Assembly (NCBI RefSeq): GCF_900103365.1
Contig: NZ_LT629703.1
Span: 1,550,001-1,614,000, forward strand
Length of the DNA stretch: 64,000 nucleotides
From: Afipia sp. GAS231
GTDB lineage: Bacteria > Pseudomonadota > Alphaproteobacteria > Rhizobiales > Xanthobacteraceae
Reading direction: 5' to 3'
In this document: positions 14,514 to 23,543 of the stretch, piece after piece
Layout of the letters: every line of letters starts with the position of its first letter
Numbering within the stretch: position 1 is the stretch's first letter
The notes under the pieces: model-generated
What the model was told of the DNA's origin: nothing
Databases searched by the model: none
Seen by the model: the letters and a program-made list of their open reading frames with translations, nothing else
Position numbers and translations under genes: made by a program

Positions 14514-16688
14514 CTATTTCTTCGCTCGAACCGCGTCTGCCGTCCCCTGGATGAATGCCTGGATCTTCACGACATCGTCCTCGGACAATCTGCCCGTAAA
14601 GTCGGGCATGCCGAGAGACACGAACGGGCCCTTGAAAACGATGTCTTTTAGGTTCGCTATGGTCGCGCTGTCGGAATAGCCCAGATTCCTGATATTGCCA
14701 CCCTTGTCGACGCCCGGAACGCCATGACAGAAGCCGCAGTGGCTGACATAGAGTTGCGTACCAGGAGCGACATTCGCGGCATCGTACTTTACGCCTTCCA
14801 GCAGGCTTCCAATCGGATACTTTGCGAACTCGGGAAGTGGCGCTTTGCCACCGACGGCGAAGGTGAACACCGTACCTGGACCTTCCGTGTCGGTCGCGCG
14901 CTGGCTTTCACCGTAGACGCCACCCCATCCAACCGCCACTGACACGTATTGCGTGCCATCGACCAAATAGGTCGCTGGCCCGGCGACAACCCCTGTGCCC
15001 GTCGGGGACTCCCAGAGCTTCTCGCCCGTTTTTGCATTGTAGGCAATGAAGCGACCATCAGCCGTCCCCTGAAACACGAGATTACCCGCTGTTGTCAGCG
15101 TGCCTCCATTCCACGGAGACGCATAATCCTGTTTCCACACCTGCTCCTGCTTCACCGGATCCCATGCAATCAAACGACCGAAGGGCCGGTTCTTCGGCGG
15201 TGTAATGTTCACATCGTAGCCGAGGTTCCAGCCCAAACCGCTCATCGGATTGCCGGGAATGCTGGCGTTGTGTGTCCAGTTCTTCTGAGCCGTCAAATTC
15301 ATCGGCACATTCTGCGCCGGAATGTAAACCAGGCCGGTTTGCGGATTGAACGACATCGGATGCCAGTTATGAGCTCCGTATGGACCCGGGATAGAATCAA
15401 ACGACTTGTCGCCTCGGGCCTCCGGAACTTCGATGGGTCTTCCACTCGCGTCGTAACCGGTCGCCCAGTTTACATCCACGTAGTTCTTCGCCGAGATAAA
15501 GCGACCGTTGGTACGATCGACAACAAAGAAGAAGCCATTTTTCGGTGCGTGGAGGATAACCTTGTGCACCTCACCGTGGAGCGTGATATCCGCGAGGATC
15601 ATCGGCTGTGTCGACGTGTAATCCCAGTTGTCGCCCGGCGTTTCCTGATAGTGCCAGACATACTTTCCCGTGTCGGGGTTCAGCGCGACGATAGATGCAA
15701 GATACAAATTATCGCCGCCGCCGGGGCTCCGCAGATTGCGGGTCCAGGGAGCTCCATTGCCAGTTCCGATGTAAACCAGATTCAAGTCCGGGTCGTACGC
15801 CATCGTGTCCCACGGCGTACCGCCTCCGCCATTGATCCAGTATTTTCCGGCGGGATCCCAGGTCTTCGCCGCCGCTGCCATCGACTCATCTTCGTAAGGC
15901 TTGCTCGGATCACCCGGTACGACAAACCATCGCCAGGCCTGCTCACCAGTCTCCGCATCGTAGGCAGTAACATAACCACGCACGCCGTACTCGGCCCCGC
16001 CATTGCCGATCAGCACTTTTCCCTTCACCACGCGCGGCGCACCTGTAACAGTATAGGAATGGCTGCGATCGATGATGGTGTCTTTTTCCCAAACCTTCTT
16101 CCCGGTAGCCGCGTCGATTGCCACCAACCTTCCATCGTAGGACCCGACAAAGACTTTGCCCTTGTAGAGCGCAACGCCGCGGTTCACGACGTCGCAGCAG
16201 CCCTTGTAACCGCCCTGCCGCGGCACTTCGGGATCGTAGGTCCAAATGCGCTTTCCGGTACGCACATCGATGGCATGGACCACGCTCCATGACGCCGATA
16301 CATACATAATTCCATCGACGATGAGCGGCGTCGCCTCGACACCTCGCAACGACTCGAGGTTGTAAGTCCATTTAAGACCAAGATTTTTTACGCTCTCCGT
16401 ATTGATCTGGCTTAGCTTGCTGTAGCGGCTCTCGGCATAGTCGAGTCCATAACTCAACCAGTCATTGGTCGTTTTCGCGTTTGCTATGATCGCCGCACCG
16501 TCGATTGCCGCCGTAATCGACTGGATGCGTTGCGACGACAACGGCTGACCACTGATCTCCTCCGCCGACGCGACTGTTCCACAGAAAATCGCGGCGAGTA
16601 TCGCGATGGCGACGCCCGCAACATCCAACTTGCGCGTGATGAGAGTAACGAGCTGTGCAGAACGGTGGTGGCGCGCCATGAGTTTCAT
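14514..16688 (-). CDS. PQQ-dependent quinohemoprotein alcohol dehydrogenase
   Basis: 724-aa periplasmic enzyme. It has a signal peptide (about 1-42, ending TVASAEE), an eight-bladed PQQ propeller with the vicinal disulfide Cys164-Cys165 (GGYKGCCDVVNRG) and repeated tryptophan-docking segments such as DARTGKRIW-like DVRTGKRIW. A C-terminal cytochrome c domain carries CGFCH at about 651-655 and a Met ligand in GMPDF. This is the type II/III soluble or membrane-associated layout, oxidising alcohols and passing electrons to cytochromes. No PQQ synthesis genes are in the window. Confidence 0.92.
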   Translation of the reverse strand: MKLMARHHRSAQLVTLITRKLDVAGVAIAILAAIFCGTVASAEEISGQPLSSQRIQSITAAIDGAAIIANAKTTNDWLSYGLDYAESRYSKLSQINTESVKNLGLKWTYNLESLRGVEATPLIVDGIMYVSASWSVVHAIDVRTGKRIWTYDPEVPRQGGYKGCCDVVNRGVALYKGKVFVGSYDGRLVAIDAATGKKVWEKDTIIDRSHSYTVTGAPRVVKGKVLIGNGGAEYGVRGYVTAYDAETGEQAWRWFVVPGDPSKPYEDESMAAAAKTWDPAGKYWINGGGGTPWDTMAYDPDLNLVYIGTGNGAPWTRNLRSPGGGDNLYLASIVALNPDTGKYVWHYQETPGDNWDYTSTQPMILADITLHGEVHKVILHAPKNGFFFVVDRTNGRFISAKNYVDVNWATGYDASGRPIEVPEARGDKSFDSIPGPYGAHNWHPMSFNPQTGLVYIPAQNVPMNLTAQKNWTHNASIPGNPMSGLGWNLGYDVNITPPKNRPFGRLIAWDPVKQEQVWKQDYASPWNGGTLTTAGNLVFQGTADGRFIAYNAKTGEKLWESPTGTGVVAGPATYLVDGTQYVSVAVGWGGVYGESQRATDTEGPGTVFTFAVGGKAPLPEFAKYPIGSLLEGVKYDAANVAPGTQLYVSHCGFCHGVPGVDKGGNIRNLGYSDSATIANLKDIVFKGPFVSLGMPDFTGRLSEDDVVKIQAFIQGTADAVRAKK

Positions 16689-17142
16689 GATCTTCTCCCA
16701 GTGGCCGGATCTGGTTTGAAACCTGATTTTCGACGCCTGCTTAACTCGACGCTCTCAACGGCGGCGATTGGCATTGCGCCAATATCACGTCACACTCGCA
16801 GAACCGGCGCACGTCGCTGTTTACCCGACATCGTATTAATAGGTACGTTCTCTTTAAAATGATCATCCACGTTCGTGAGGGTCAAACGAATAAACATGAT
16901 AGTCTTATCGGAGAAAGAGATCGGTCGCCTGTGTCCTCCACAGTGACCTCGAACTTGCCGCTCTCGATCACGATGTCGCCTGTTCGGAATCCTTCAGCGC
17001 AGATCGGCTCCGCCAATCAACAGCTATCGAAACGCAGATTGGCGATCGCGGCCTGAACGGCCGCGTCGCTCCCGAAACCCGCCACCAGCAGACATTACCG
17101 AGGCAAGCCGGAGGTTGAGTCCTGCATCAACCTCCGCTCATC
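16689..17142. other. Intergenic region upstream of the PQQ dehydrogenase
   Basis: No intact gene is visible. On the minus strand at about 17104-16906 there is a short gene-like stretch (VQAAIANLRFDSC, a stop, then GDIVIESGKFEVTVEDTGD) that could be a decayed NTF2-like gene. Alternatively it is a scrap related to the CoxL segment NDIVIENGEFKVTGTD. The region also holds the promoter of the PQQ dehydrogenase, which I could not place. Confidence 0.3.
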
Positions 17143-18177
17143 TCAGAGATTGCCGGCGTCGATCACAGCCTGCGCGAACGCTTGCGGCGCCTCTTGAGGG
17201 AGGTTGTGGCCAATTCCCCCACTGATCGTTCGATGCAGATACCTGGCGGCGAATTTCTTTGCATAAGCGCTCGGGTCCGGATGTGGAGCACCGTTCGCAT
17301 CACCTTCCAGGGTAATCGAGGGTACGTTTATGGCAGGAAAGGTCGCGAGTTTCTTTTCGATGTCGTCGTACCTGGATTCCCCCTCGGCCAAACCGAGACG
17401 CCAGCGGTAGTTATGAATGGAGATCGCGACGTGGTCCGGATTGGAGAATGCGGCCGCCGAACGTTCGAAGGTGGCGTCGTCGAACGCCCATTTCGGCGAA
17501 GCCTGCTCCCAGATCAGGCGTGCAAACTCCTTGGTGTATTTCTGATAGCCGGCCTGCCCGCGTTCGGTCGTAAAGTAGTATTGATACCACCACAGCAACT
17601 CGGCTTTCGGCGGCAGGGGCGCCTTGTTCAGGGCCTGACTGCCGATCAGGTAGCCGCTGACCGATACCAAGGCCTTGCATCGCTCCGGCCAGAGCGCCGC
17701 GACGATGTTGGCCGAGCGCGCGCCCCAGTCGCAGCCTGCGATAGTCGCCGTACTGATCTTGAGCGCGTCCATCAAGGCGATCACATCGGATGCAACTGCT
17801 CCTTGCTGGCCATTCCGCATTGTGGCGCCGGACAGGAATTTGGTGGTGCCGTAACCGCGCACAAATGGGACGACGACGCGATAGCCGGCTTTTGCGAGCT
17901 GAGGGGCAACGTCAACGTAGCAATGGATATCGTAGGGCCACCCGTGCAGCAACAGAACAGGCTTGCCACCGGCCGGTCCGACTTCGGCATAGCCGATACT
18001 CAGATCGCCAGCATCGATCTGCTTGAGCGGGCCAAACGACGTGTTTGTCCCGCGGATCGTATCCGGTACGACTTGAGAGGCAGTCTCCGCCTGAGCGGAA
18101 CTGGTTCGAGCGAACGGAATAGCTGCCATACCGGCGGCGGCAATGAGCAAGCGCCGCTGACGATTGATCTCTTTCAT
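17143..18177 (-). CDS. Exported epoxide-hydrolase-like alpha/beta hydrolase
   Basis: 344 aa with a Tat-like leader (RQRRLLIAAAGMAAIPFA, cleavage after SAQA). The oxyanion motif HGWP is at 78-81, the nucleophile elbow AGCDWGAR has Asp150, and the catalytic His lies in GGIGHNLPQEAP. An Asp nucleophile and the HGWP motif fit epoxide hydrolases or haloalkane dehalogenases rather than esterases. It follows the ABC transporter genes on the same strand after 111 bp and may be part of that transcript. The substrate is unknown. Confidence 0.87.
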   Translation of the reverse strand: MKEINRQRRLLIAAAGMAAIPFARTSSAQAETASQVVPDTIRGTNTSFGPLKQIDAGDLSIGYAEVGPAGGKPVLLLHGWPYDIHCYVDVAPQLAKAGYRVVVPFVRGYGTTKFLSGATMRNGQQGAVASDVIALMDALKISTATIAGCDWGARSANIVAALWPERCKALVSVSGYLIGSQALNKAPLPPKAELLWWYQYYFTTERGQAGYQKYTKEFARLIWEQASPKWAFDDATFERSAAAFSNPDHVAISIHNYRWRLGLAEGESRYDDIEKKLATFPAINVPSITLEGDANGAPHPDPSAYAKKFAARYLHRTISGGIGHNLPQEAPQAFAQAVIDAGNL

Positions 18178-18288
18178 AAGGTCTCTCCATTGGGGTTGTG
18201 AATTCGAAACACTCTTGACGTCGGCATGTATCTTGGCTGTGTCCGGTTCTCCCGATTTGGTAAGCTCACGTTTCCGACATGCTGCGAC

Positions 18289-19956
18289 CTACGAAACGGC
18301 CGCGGCTTGCTTCGGTGATGGCTCTCCGCCGAATGCGAACCCTTGGCCGGGGGCTGCTTCAATAAGTTGGCGGGTGTAATCATCTTTCGGGCTTCCGAAG
18401 ACGTCGGCCGTCGCTCCCTGCTCGACGACTTGCCCGTGCCGCATCACGGCGATGCGATCGCATAGTTGGCTCGCTACGCGCAGATCGTGGGTGATGAACA
18501 GGATGCCGACGCCAGTCCGCGCCTGAATGTCTTCAAGCAGTTCAAGGATTTGCGCCTGAACGGATACATCGAGCGCAGAAACCGGCTCGTCAGCGATAAT
18601 GAGGCGCGGTTGACAGGCAAGAGCACGCGCGATCGCAATGCGCTGCCGTTGCCCGCCAGAGAATTCGTTGGGGTAGCGGCGAAGCGCATCCGGCTGCAAT
18701 CGCACCAGCTTCATCAATTCTTCCGCCCGCTGCCAGGCGGCGCTGCTGGACACGCCGAAGTTCAGTGGCCCCTCCACGATCGACGCCCCGACGGTCTGGC
18801 GCGGGTTGAGGGAGCGATAGGGATCCTGGAAGATGACTTGTACGTCACGGCGGACCGGCACAAGCTGACGGGGTTGAAGATGGGTGATGTTGCGGGAGTT
18901 GATAACGATCGTCCCGCCGGACGGCTCGGCCAACCGGGCGAGGCAACGAGCAAATGTCGACTTCCCCGAACCGGACTCGCCGACGATTCCGACCGTCTCT
19001 CCCGCGGCAACCGACAAGGATACCTCCCTGACGGCGGCCACGTTCGTCTTGCGCGCGGGCCAGTGTCCACGGACGAAGCTCTTGGAAACTTCCGTGGCTG
19101 ACAGCAAGGTGGCCGCGGCGGGCCGATCCGGGCGCACCTTCGGTCTGAGCGGTGGGACTGCCGCGATGAGCGAACGTGTATACGGATGCTGCGGACGCTT
19201 GAGAACGTCCTCCTTGCGGCCAGACTCGACCATTTGCCCCAGGCGCAGGACCACGACGCGGTCGGCGATATCAGCAACGACGCCGAAATCATGTGTGATG
19301 AACAGGACGGCCGTGCCATTTTCAGCCTGCAGCTCGCGGATGAGCTTCAGCACCTCGGCCTGTGTCGTCACGTCGAGCGCCGTGGTGGGCTCGTCGCAGA
19401 TCAGCAGAACCGGCTTGAGAACCAGCGCTATCGCGATGACAATTCGTTGGCGCTGTCCTCCGGAGAGCTGATGCGGGTATGACCGATAGAGCCGTTCCGG
19501 ATCCGGAAGATTGACGCGCGCCATCATCTCCATGATTGTCCGATAGCGCGCCTTGGGGCTCATCCGCACATGCTGTCGCAGCATCTCGTCGATCTGTTCA
19601 CCGCACGTCACCACCGGATTGAGGGCCGTCATCGGCTCCTGGAAAACCATTGCCATGGAAGGACCGCGCAGCGTTCGTAACCCGTTCTGGGTCAAGCCGA
19701 CCAGTTCACGTCCTTCAAGCTTGATTGATCCGACGGACGGCCGAAGTCCGGATGGCAACAGTCCCATGATGGCACTTGCAATCATCGACTTGCCGGAGCC
19801 CGATTCGCCGAGAAGACAGACCGTTTCGCCTTTAGAAACCTGAAAGGAGACGCCCTCGACCGCGTATGGGCGATCCGCTCTCGGGGGCAGTTGAATCGTC
19901 AGGTCGCTGACCGAAAGTACGGGTCCGTCGATCGACACGGTTGTCGTCGCTGCCAT
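18289..19956 (-). CDS. Dipeptide/oligopeptide ABC transporter, fused double ATPase
   Basis: 555 aa holding two ABC domains in one chain (DppD-DppF type). Domain 1 has Walker A GESGSGKSM, signature LSGGQRQR and Walker B LLICDEPTTALD. Domain 2 has GESGSGKST, FSGGQRQR and LIIADEPVSALD. The C-terminal tail of each carries the peptide-ABC motif HPYTRSLIAAVP or its counterpart DDYTRQLIEAAP. The ATG lies two bases after the stop of the permease gene. It powers uptake through the two permeases encoded immediately upstream. Confidence 0.94.
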   Translation of the reverse strand: MAATTTVSIDGPVLSVSDLTIQLPPRADRPYAVEGVSFQVSKGETVCLLGESGSGKSMIASAIMGLLPSGLRPSVGSIKLEGRELVGLTQNGLRTLRGPSMAMVFQEPMTALNPVVTCGEQIDEMLRQHVRMSPKARYRTIMEMMARVNLPDPERLYRSYPHQLSGGQRQRIVIAIALVLKPVLLICDEPTTALDVTTQAEVLKLIRELQAENGTAVLFITHDFGVVADIADRVVVLRLGQMVESGRKEDVLKRPQHPYTRSLIAAVPPLRPKVRPDRPAAATLLSATEVSKSFVRGHWPARKTNVAAVREVSLSVAAGETVGIVGESGSGKSTFARCLARLAEPSGGTIVINSRNITHLQPRQLVPVRRDVQVIFQDPYRSLNPRQTVGASIVEGPLNFGVSSSAAWQRAEELMKLVRLQPDALRRYPNEFSGGQRQRIAIARALACQPRLIIADEPVSALDVSVQAQILELLEDIQARTGVGILFITHDLRVASQLCDRIAVMRHGQVVEQGATADVFGSPKDDYTRQLIEAAPGQGFAFGGEPSPKQAAAVS

Positions 19957-19957
19957 A

Positions 19958-20896
19958 TCACTCTCCGCGCTTGTTGAACTTGGGGTCCAGCGTATCTCTC
20001 AGGCCGTCCCCCAACATGTTGACGGCGAGAACGGTGAGCGCGAGGAAGATTCCCGGAAACAGCACGTTGTGCGGGTATTGATTGAACTGAGAGCGCCCCT
20101 CCGCCATGATGTTCCCCCAACTCGGCAGGTCTGCCGGCAGACCGATGCCCAGGAACGACAGGATGGCCTCCACCAGGATCGACGACGCGCAAACATAGGT
20201 CGCTTGAATGATGAGCGGCGCAAAGGCGTTGGGAAGAATGTGCCGAAGCAGGATTTTCCAGGTGGGAGTAGCCAGCGCGACGGCGGCCTCGACATAGGCT
20301 TCTTCACGAATGCTCAGCACAAGTGAGCGTACGAGCCTGGCAACACGGGGCATCTCCGGCAAGGCGATAGCGGTGATGACGCTCGCCAGCGTTCCGCCGA
20401 ACAGCGCAATCAAGGTAACAGCGAACAGGATTCCCGGAATCGCCATGACGCCGTCCATGACGCGCATGACGATACCATCGAAAACCCTGAAGTAGCCGGC
20501 CGTCAAGCCAAGTGCCACGCCCATAGCGACTGCCAAGGCCGCGACGCAAAGCCCGACGGCGATCGAAACACGGCCGCCATAGAGCGCCCTGCTCCAGATG
20601 TCACGCCCAAGGCTGTCGGTTCCCATGACGAACCAATGCGGAATGACGTTACCGTCAAGACTGGTGAAATCGGCCCGCGTACCGGGCAGCGTATTGCTGA
20701 TTGACGGGTCGATGGCCGTCGGATCTATCGTGCCCAGCCAGGGCGCCAGGATCGACATCAGAATCAATGTCGCGAGCACGACGCCCGACAGGCGCACCGA
20801 CCAGTTGTTGAGAAGGCGCGTCCAGAGACGCGGACGACGCAAAACGTTTGCCGATGACGAATCGACAGCAAGGGTATCGAGTGCAGCTTCGGTCAC
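19958..20896 (-). CDS. Peptide ABC transporter permease (DppC type)
   Basis: 312-aa inner-membrane permease. An N-terminal membrane span (VRLSGVVLATLILMSILAPW) is followed by a GTDSLGRDIWSR loop typical of DppC. The EAA loop reads EAAVALATPTWKILLRHILPN and the final span ends before LGDGLRDTLDPKF. The start is a GTG at 20896, seven bases after GGAGG and just beyond the stop of dppB-type gene 20907-21848. The longer frame to 20971 would overlap that gene and is rejected. It works with the adjacent permease and fused ATPase. Confidence 0.93.
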   Translation of the reverse strand: MTEAALDTLAVDSSSANVLRRPRLWTRLLNNWSVRLSGVVLATLILMSILAPWLGTIDPTAIDPSISNTLPGTRADFTSLDGNVIPHWFVMGTDSLGRDIWSRALYGGRVSIAVGLCVAALAVAMGVALGLTAGYFRVFDGIVMRVMDGVMAIPGILFAVTLIALFGGTLASVITAIALPEMPRVARLVRSLVLSIREEAYVEAAVALATPTWKILLRHILPNAFAPLIIQATYVCASSILVEAILSFLGIGLPADLPSWGNIMAEGRSQFNQYPHNVLFPGIFLALTVLAVNMLGDGLRDTLDPKFNKRGE

Positions 20897-20906
20897 GCGA
20901 ACCTCC

Positions 20907-21848
20907 TCATTGGCGGATGCGAGGGTCGAGCAGCAAATAGCTGAGATCGACCAGGAGATTGATCCCGACATACACCGCCGCGAACAGCAAAGTGATGCCC
21001 TGGATCAGGGGAAAATCTCTCGACAGCACTGCGTCGACCGTGAGCGATCCCAATCCCGGAATTGCAAAGACCGACTCTGTGACAACAACGCCGCCGATCA
21101 GAAGCGCAACGCCGATACCGATGACCGTCACGATGGGAATTGCCGCGTTTCTCAAGGCATGGTGAACAAGGACCCGCAGCTCCGATATGCCCTTTGCCCG
21201 GGCCGTTCGTATAAAGTCCTCGGTCAAGGCTTCCGCAACCGAGGCCCGGGTGACCCTGGCAATGAGCGCCAGGTAGACAATGGACAAGGTCGTCGCCGGC
21301 AGGATCAAGCTGCGCAACCAGGGAAGTGCGCCATCGGCGATCCGGTGATAGCCCTGAACGGGCAACAGCTGAAATCGCAGCGCGAATATCCAGATCAGGA
21401 CGTATCCGGTCACGAACACCGGCACGGAGAAGCCGAGCGCCGAAAACGTCATCAATCCCCGATCGAGCCAGCCGCCATGCCGCCACGCCGCCAGTACCCC
21501 GAGCGGCACCGCAACCAGGATCGTGACGACGATCGTGACAGCGGATAGCGCGACGGTCGGTTCGATACGCTGTCCGATCAGTTTCGAAACCGGTTGCTTC
21601 ATGAAGAACGATTGTCCGAGGTCGCCATGCAGGACACCAAGCAACCATCGACCGAATTGCAGAGGTAACGGGTCCTTCAGTCCCAACTGGGTACGAACAG
21701 CATCGAGCGCGGCCGCGCTGGCATCATTGCCCACGATCGCCGCGGCCGGATCGCCCGGCGCAAGGCGCGTCATGAGAAAGATGATCATCGCCACGATCAG
21801 CAGGACCGGAATCGTGGCAAGAATTCTCCTGGCGAAAAACATCGACAT
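20907..21848 (-). CDS. Peptide ABC transporter permease (DppB type)
   Basis: 313 aa. The N-terminus FFARRILATIPVLLIVAMII, then FLMTRLAPGDPAAAIVG is the DppB signature, followed by the EAA loop TEDFIRTARAKGISELRVLV and a terminal DLSYLLLDPRIR. ATG at 21848 (or 21842) follows the stop of the binding-protein gene by eight bases. It forms the membrane channel with the DppC-type partner. Which substrate it carries depends on the binding protein; peptides, glycosides and nickel are all known for this family. Confidence 0.93.
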   Translation of the reverse strand: MSMFFARRILATIPVLLIVAMIIFLMTRLAPGDPAAAIVGNDASAAALDAVRTQLGLKDPLPLQFGRWLLGVLHGDLGQSFFMKQPVSKLIGQRIEPTVALSAVTIVVTILVAVPLGVLAAWRHGGWLDRGLMTFSALGFSVPVFVTGYVLIWIFALRFQLLPVQGYHRIADGALPWLRSLILPATTLSIVYLALIARVTRASVAEALTEDFIRTARAKGISELRVLVHHALRNAAIPIVTVIGIGVALLIGGVVVTESVFAIPGLGSLTVDAVLSRDFPLIQGITLLFAAVYVGINLLVDLSYLLLDPRIRQ

Positions 21849-21855
21849 CGGATGA

Positions 21856-23439
21856 TCAATCCTTCTCAATGCCCCAGAACACACAGACGGGCGCCGTCAC
21901 CGTGCCTCGGATCACGTCCTTGCGGACCGCCGTGATCGTCTTGTACTCCCCGATGGGCGCGACGATCGCGGCATCAAAGACACGCTCCTGGATCTTGTCG
22001 GCCAACAATCTGCGTTCGTCATCGGTCGTCGCCGTCAGGAACTCGTCCTTGAGGGTCTCGACCTGCCCGTCCGTCGGCCAACCGAACCAGCCGATTTGCC
22101 CGGAGCCGGTGAGAGGCGCGTAGAACAGCGGATTGATGTTGTCGGGAACGTTCCAGCCTGTGATGAAGGCACCCCATCCTCCCTGCGAAGGAGGGACTTT
22201 CAAGGAACGGCGCGCGACGAGCGTCGGCCAATCCATTGACTGCAAGTCGACATTGAATCCGGCCTGTTTCAGCAAGGCCGCCATCACCGGCGGAAACTTG
22301 TTGAGGATCGCAAAGCTCGACGGATAGAGCAGCACGACCGGTTCGTTGTTATAGCCCGCCTCCTTCAACAGTTCGCGCGCCCGGGCGAATTGCGGCTTGC
22401 CGGTGAAGTAGGACGTCTTGTCCGAATGATAGGTCGTGCCTGTCGGATAGACGGATGGATTGGTATTGTACAATTCCGAGTGAACCATCTGCGCCTTCAT
22501 GAGCGCGTCCTGGCTGATCGCCATGAACGCGGCCTGCGCCACTTTGACGTTGTTGAAAGGCGGAAAGAGATGATTGAGATGGAGCGCGAAGGATCCCTTG
22601 GGAACGAGGTTGGCAAACGAGACCTTGGGACTGGCCTTCAAGGCCGTGTATTGGTCGGCGGGGACCCATTCAATCAGGTCCACCTCGCCGTTGATGATGG
22701 CGTTTGTCTGGGTTTGACCGTCGGTCAGAATCACCCACTCCATTCGATCGACGTTGACGACCTTGCCGCCGGCAGTTCCCGAGGCCGGCTCGTCGCGCGG
22801 CACATAGTCGGTGTTCTTGACATAGACGACGCGTTCGCCCGGGCGATATTCATCCGCTTTGAATACAAACGGACCCGAACCTATCGTGCTGGTGATTTGC
22901 TGGTCCGCGGGCGTTTCGGCGACCCGTTTGGGCATGATGAAGGGAGGCACAGACGCCGGCTTTGACAGCGCCTCCAGCACCAGACCAAACCGCTGCTTGA
23001 GCGTCAGAATGAATGTGTCACCGCTCCTGGCCTCCAGAGAGGCGGTTGCCGCAAGCAACTTTTGCCCGAGATTGTCGCGCTGGCCCCAGCGTTTGAGCGA
23101 CTGGATGACGTCGGCCGACGTGACCGGCGCTCCATCGTGAAATTTGAGAGCTTTCCGAAGCCTGAAAGTCCATACCTTTCCATCGTCGCTCTGGTCGTAG
23201 TCGGAGACCATTTGCGGCCTTACGTGTCCCTCCGCGTCCACGCCGAAAAGCGTGTCGTAGATGGCGTAGCCGTGATTTCGCGTAATGATCGCGGTCGTCC
23301 AGATCGGATCGAGTATCTTGAGATCGGACTGCGGTACGACGCGCAGGACCTTCGGCTCCGCGCCAAGGCCGTGTCGCGGCGCCGCGGCAGCGAGCATGAG
23401 ACCGCCAGCCATTGACAAGAACGATCGCCTATTCGTCAT
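21856..23439 (-). CDS. Peptide ABC transporter substrate-binding protein (SBP family 5)
   Basis: 527-aa periplasmic protein with a twin-arginine-like leader (NRRSFLSMAGGLMLAAAA). Family 5 features are PQSDLKILDPIWTTA near the start, VWTFRLRKALKFHDGAPVTS in the middle and a characteristic C-terminal lobe ending in FWGIEKD. It delivers its ligand to the DppB/DppC-type permeases. It is first of the four transporter genes and lies 104 bp after the M81 metallopeptidase gene, so the ligand is probably a peptide or a cyclic amide handled by that enzyme. Confidence 0.93.
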   Translation of the reverse strand: MTNRRSFLSMAGGLMLAAAAPRHGLGAEPKVLRVVPQSDLKILDPIWTTAIITRNHGYAIYDTLFGVDAEGHVRPQMVSDYDQSDDGKVWTFRLRKALKFHDGAPVTSADVIQSLKRWGQRDNLGQKLLAATASLEARSGDTFILTLKQRFGLVLEALSKPASVPPFIMPKRVAETPADQQITSTIGSGPFVFKADEYRPGERVVYVKNTDYVPRDEPASGTAGGKVVNVDRMEWVILTDGQTQTNAIINGEVDLIEWVPADQYTALKASPKVSFANLVPKGSFALHLNHLFPPFNNVKVAQAAFMAISQDALMKAQMVHSELYNTNPSVYPTGTTYHSDKTSYFTGKPQFARARELLKEAGYNNEPVVLLYPSSFAILNKFPPVMAALLKQAGFNVDLQSMDWPTLVARRSLKVPPSQGGWGAFITGWNVPDNINPLFYAPLTGSGQIGWFGWPTDGQVETLKDEFLTATTDDERRLLADKIQERVFDAAIVAPIGEYKTITAVRKDVIRGTVTAPVCVFWGIEKD

Positions 23440-23543
23440 TTGAGCCTCCCTGTTGCTTTATTGGACGTCCTGCTGGTGTGGCCTAGGCGATAAGTTCGAC
23501 TTCGACACAAGCGCGCGGCGGAAAGTGACTGGAAGAATCCAGG

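Noticed and set aside
14949..16292. 447-residue plus-strand frame opposite the PQQ dehydrogenase
   Set aside because: Composition is biased to Arg, His and Ile with no motifs, and the opposite strand carries clear PQQ and haem motifs.
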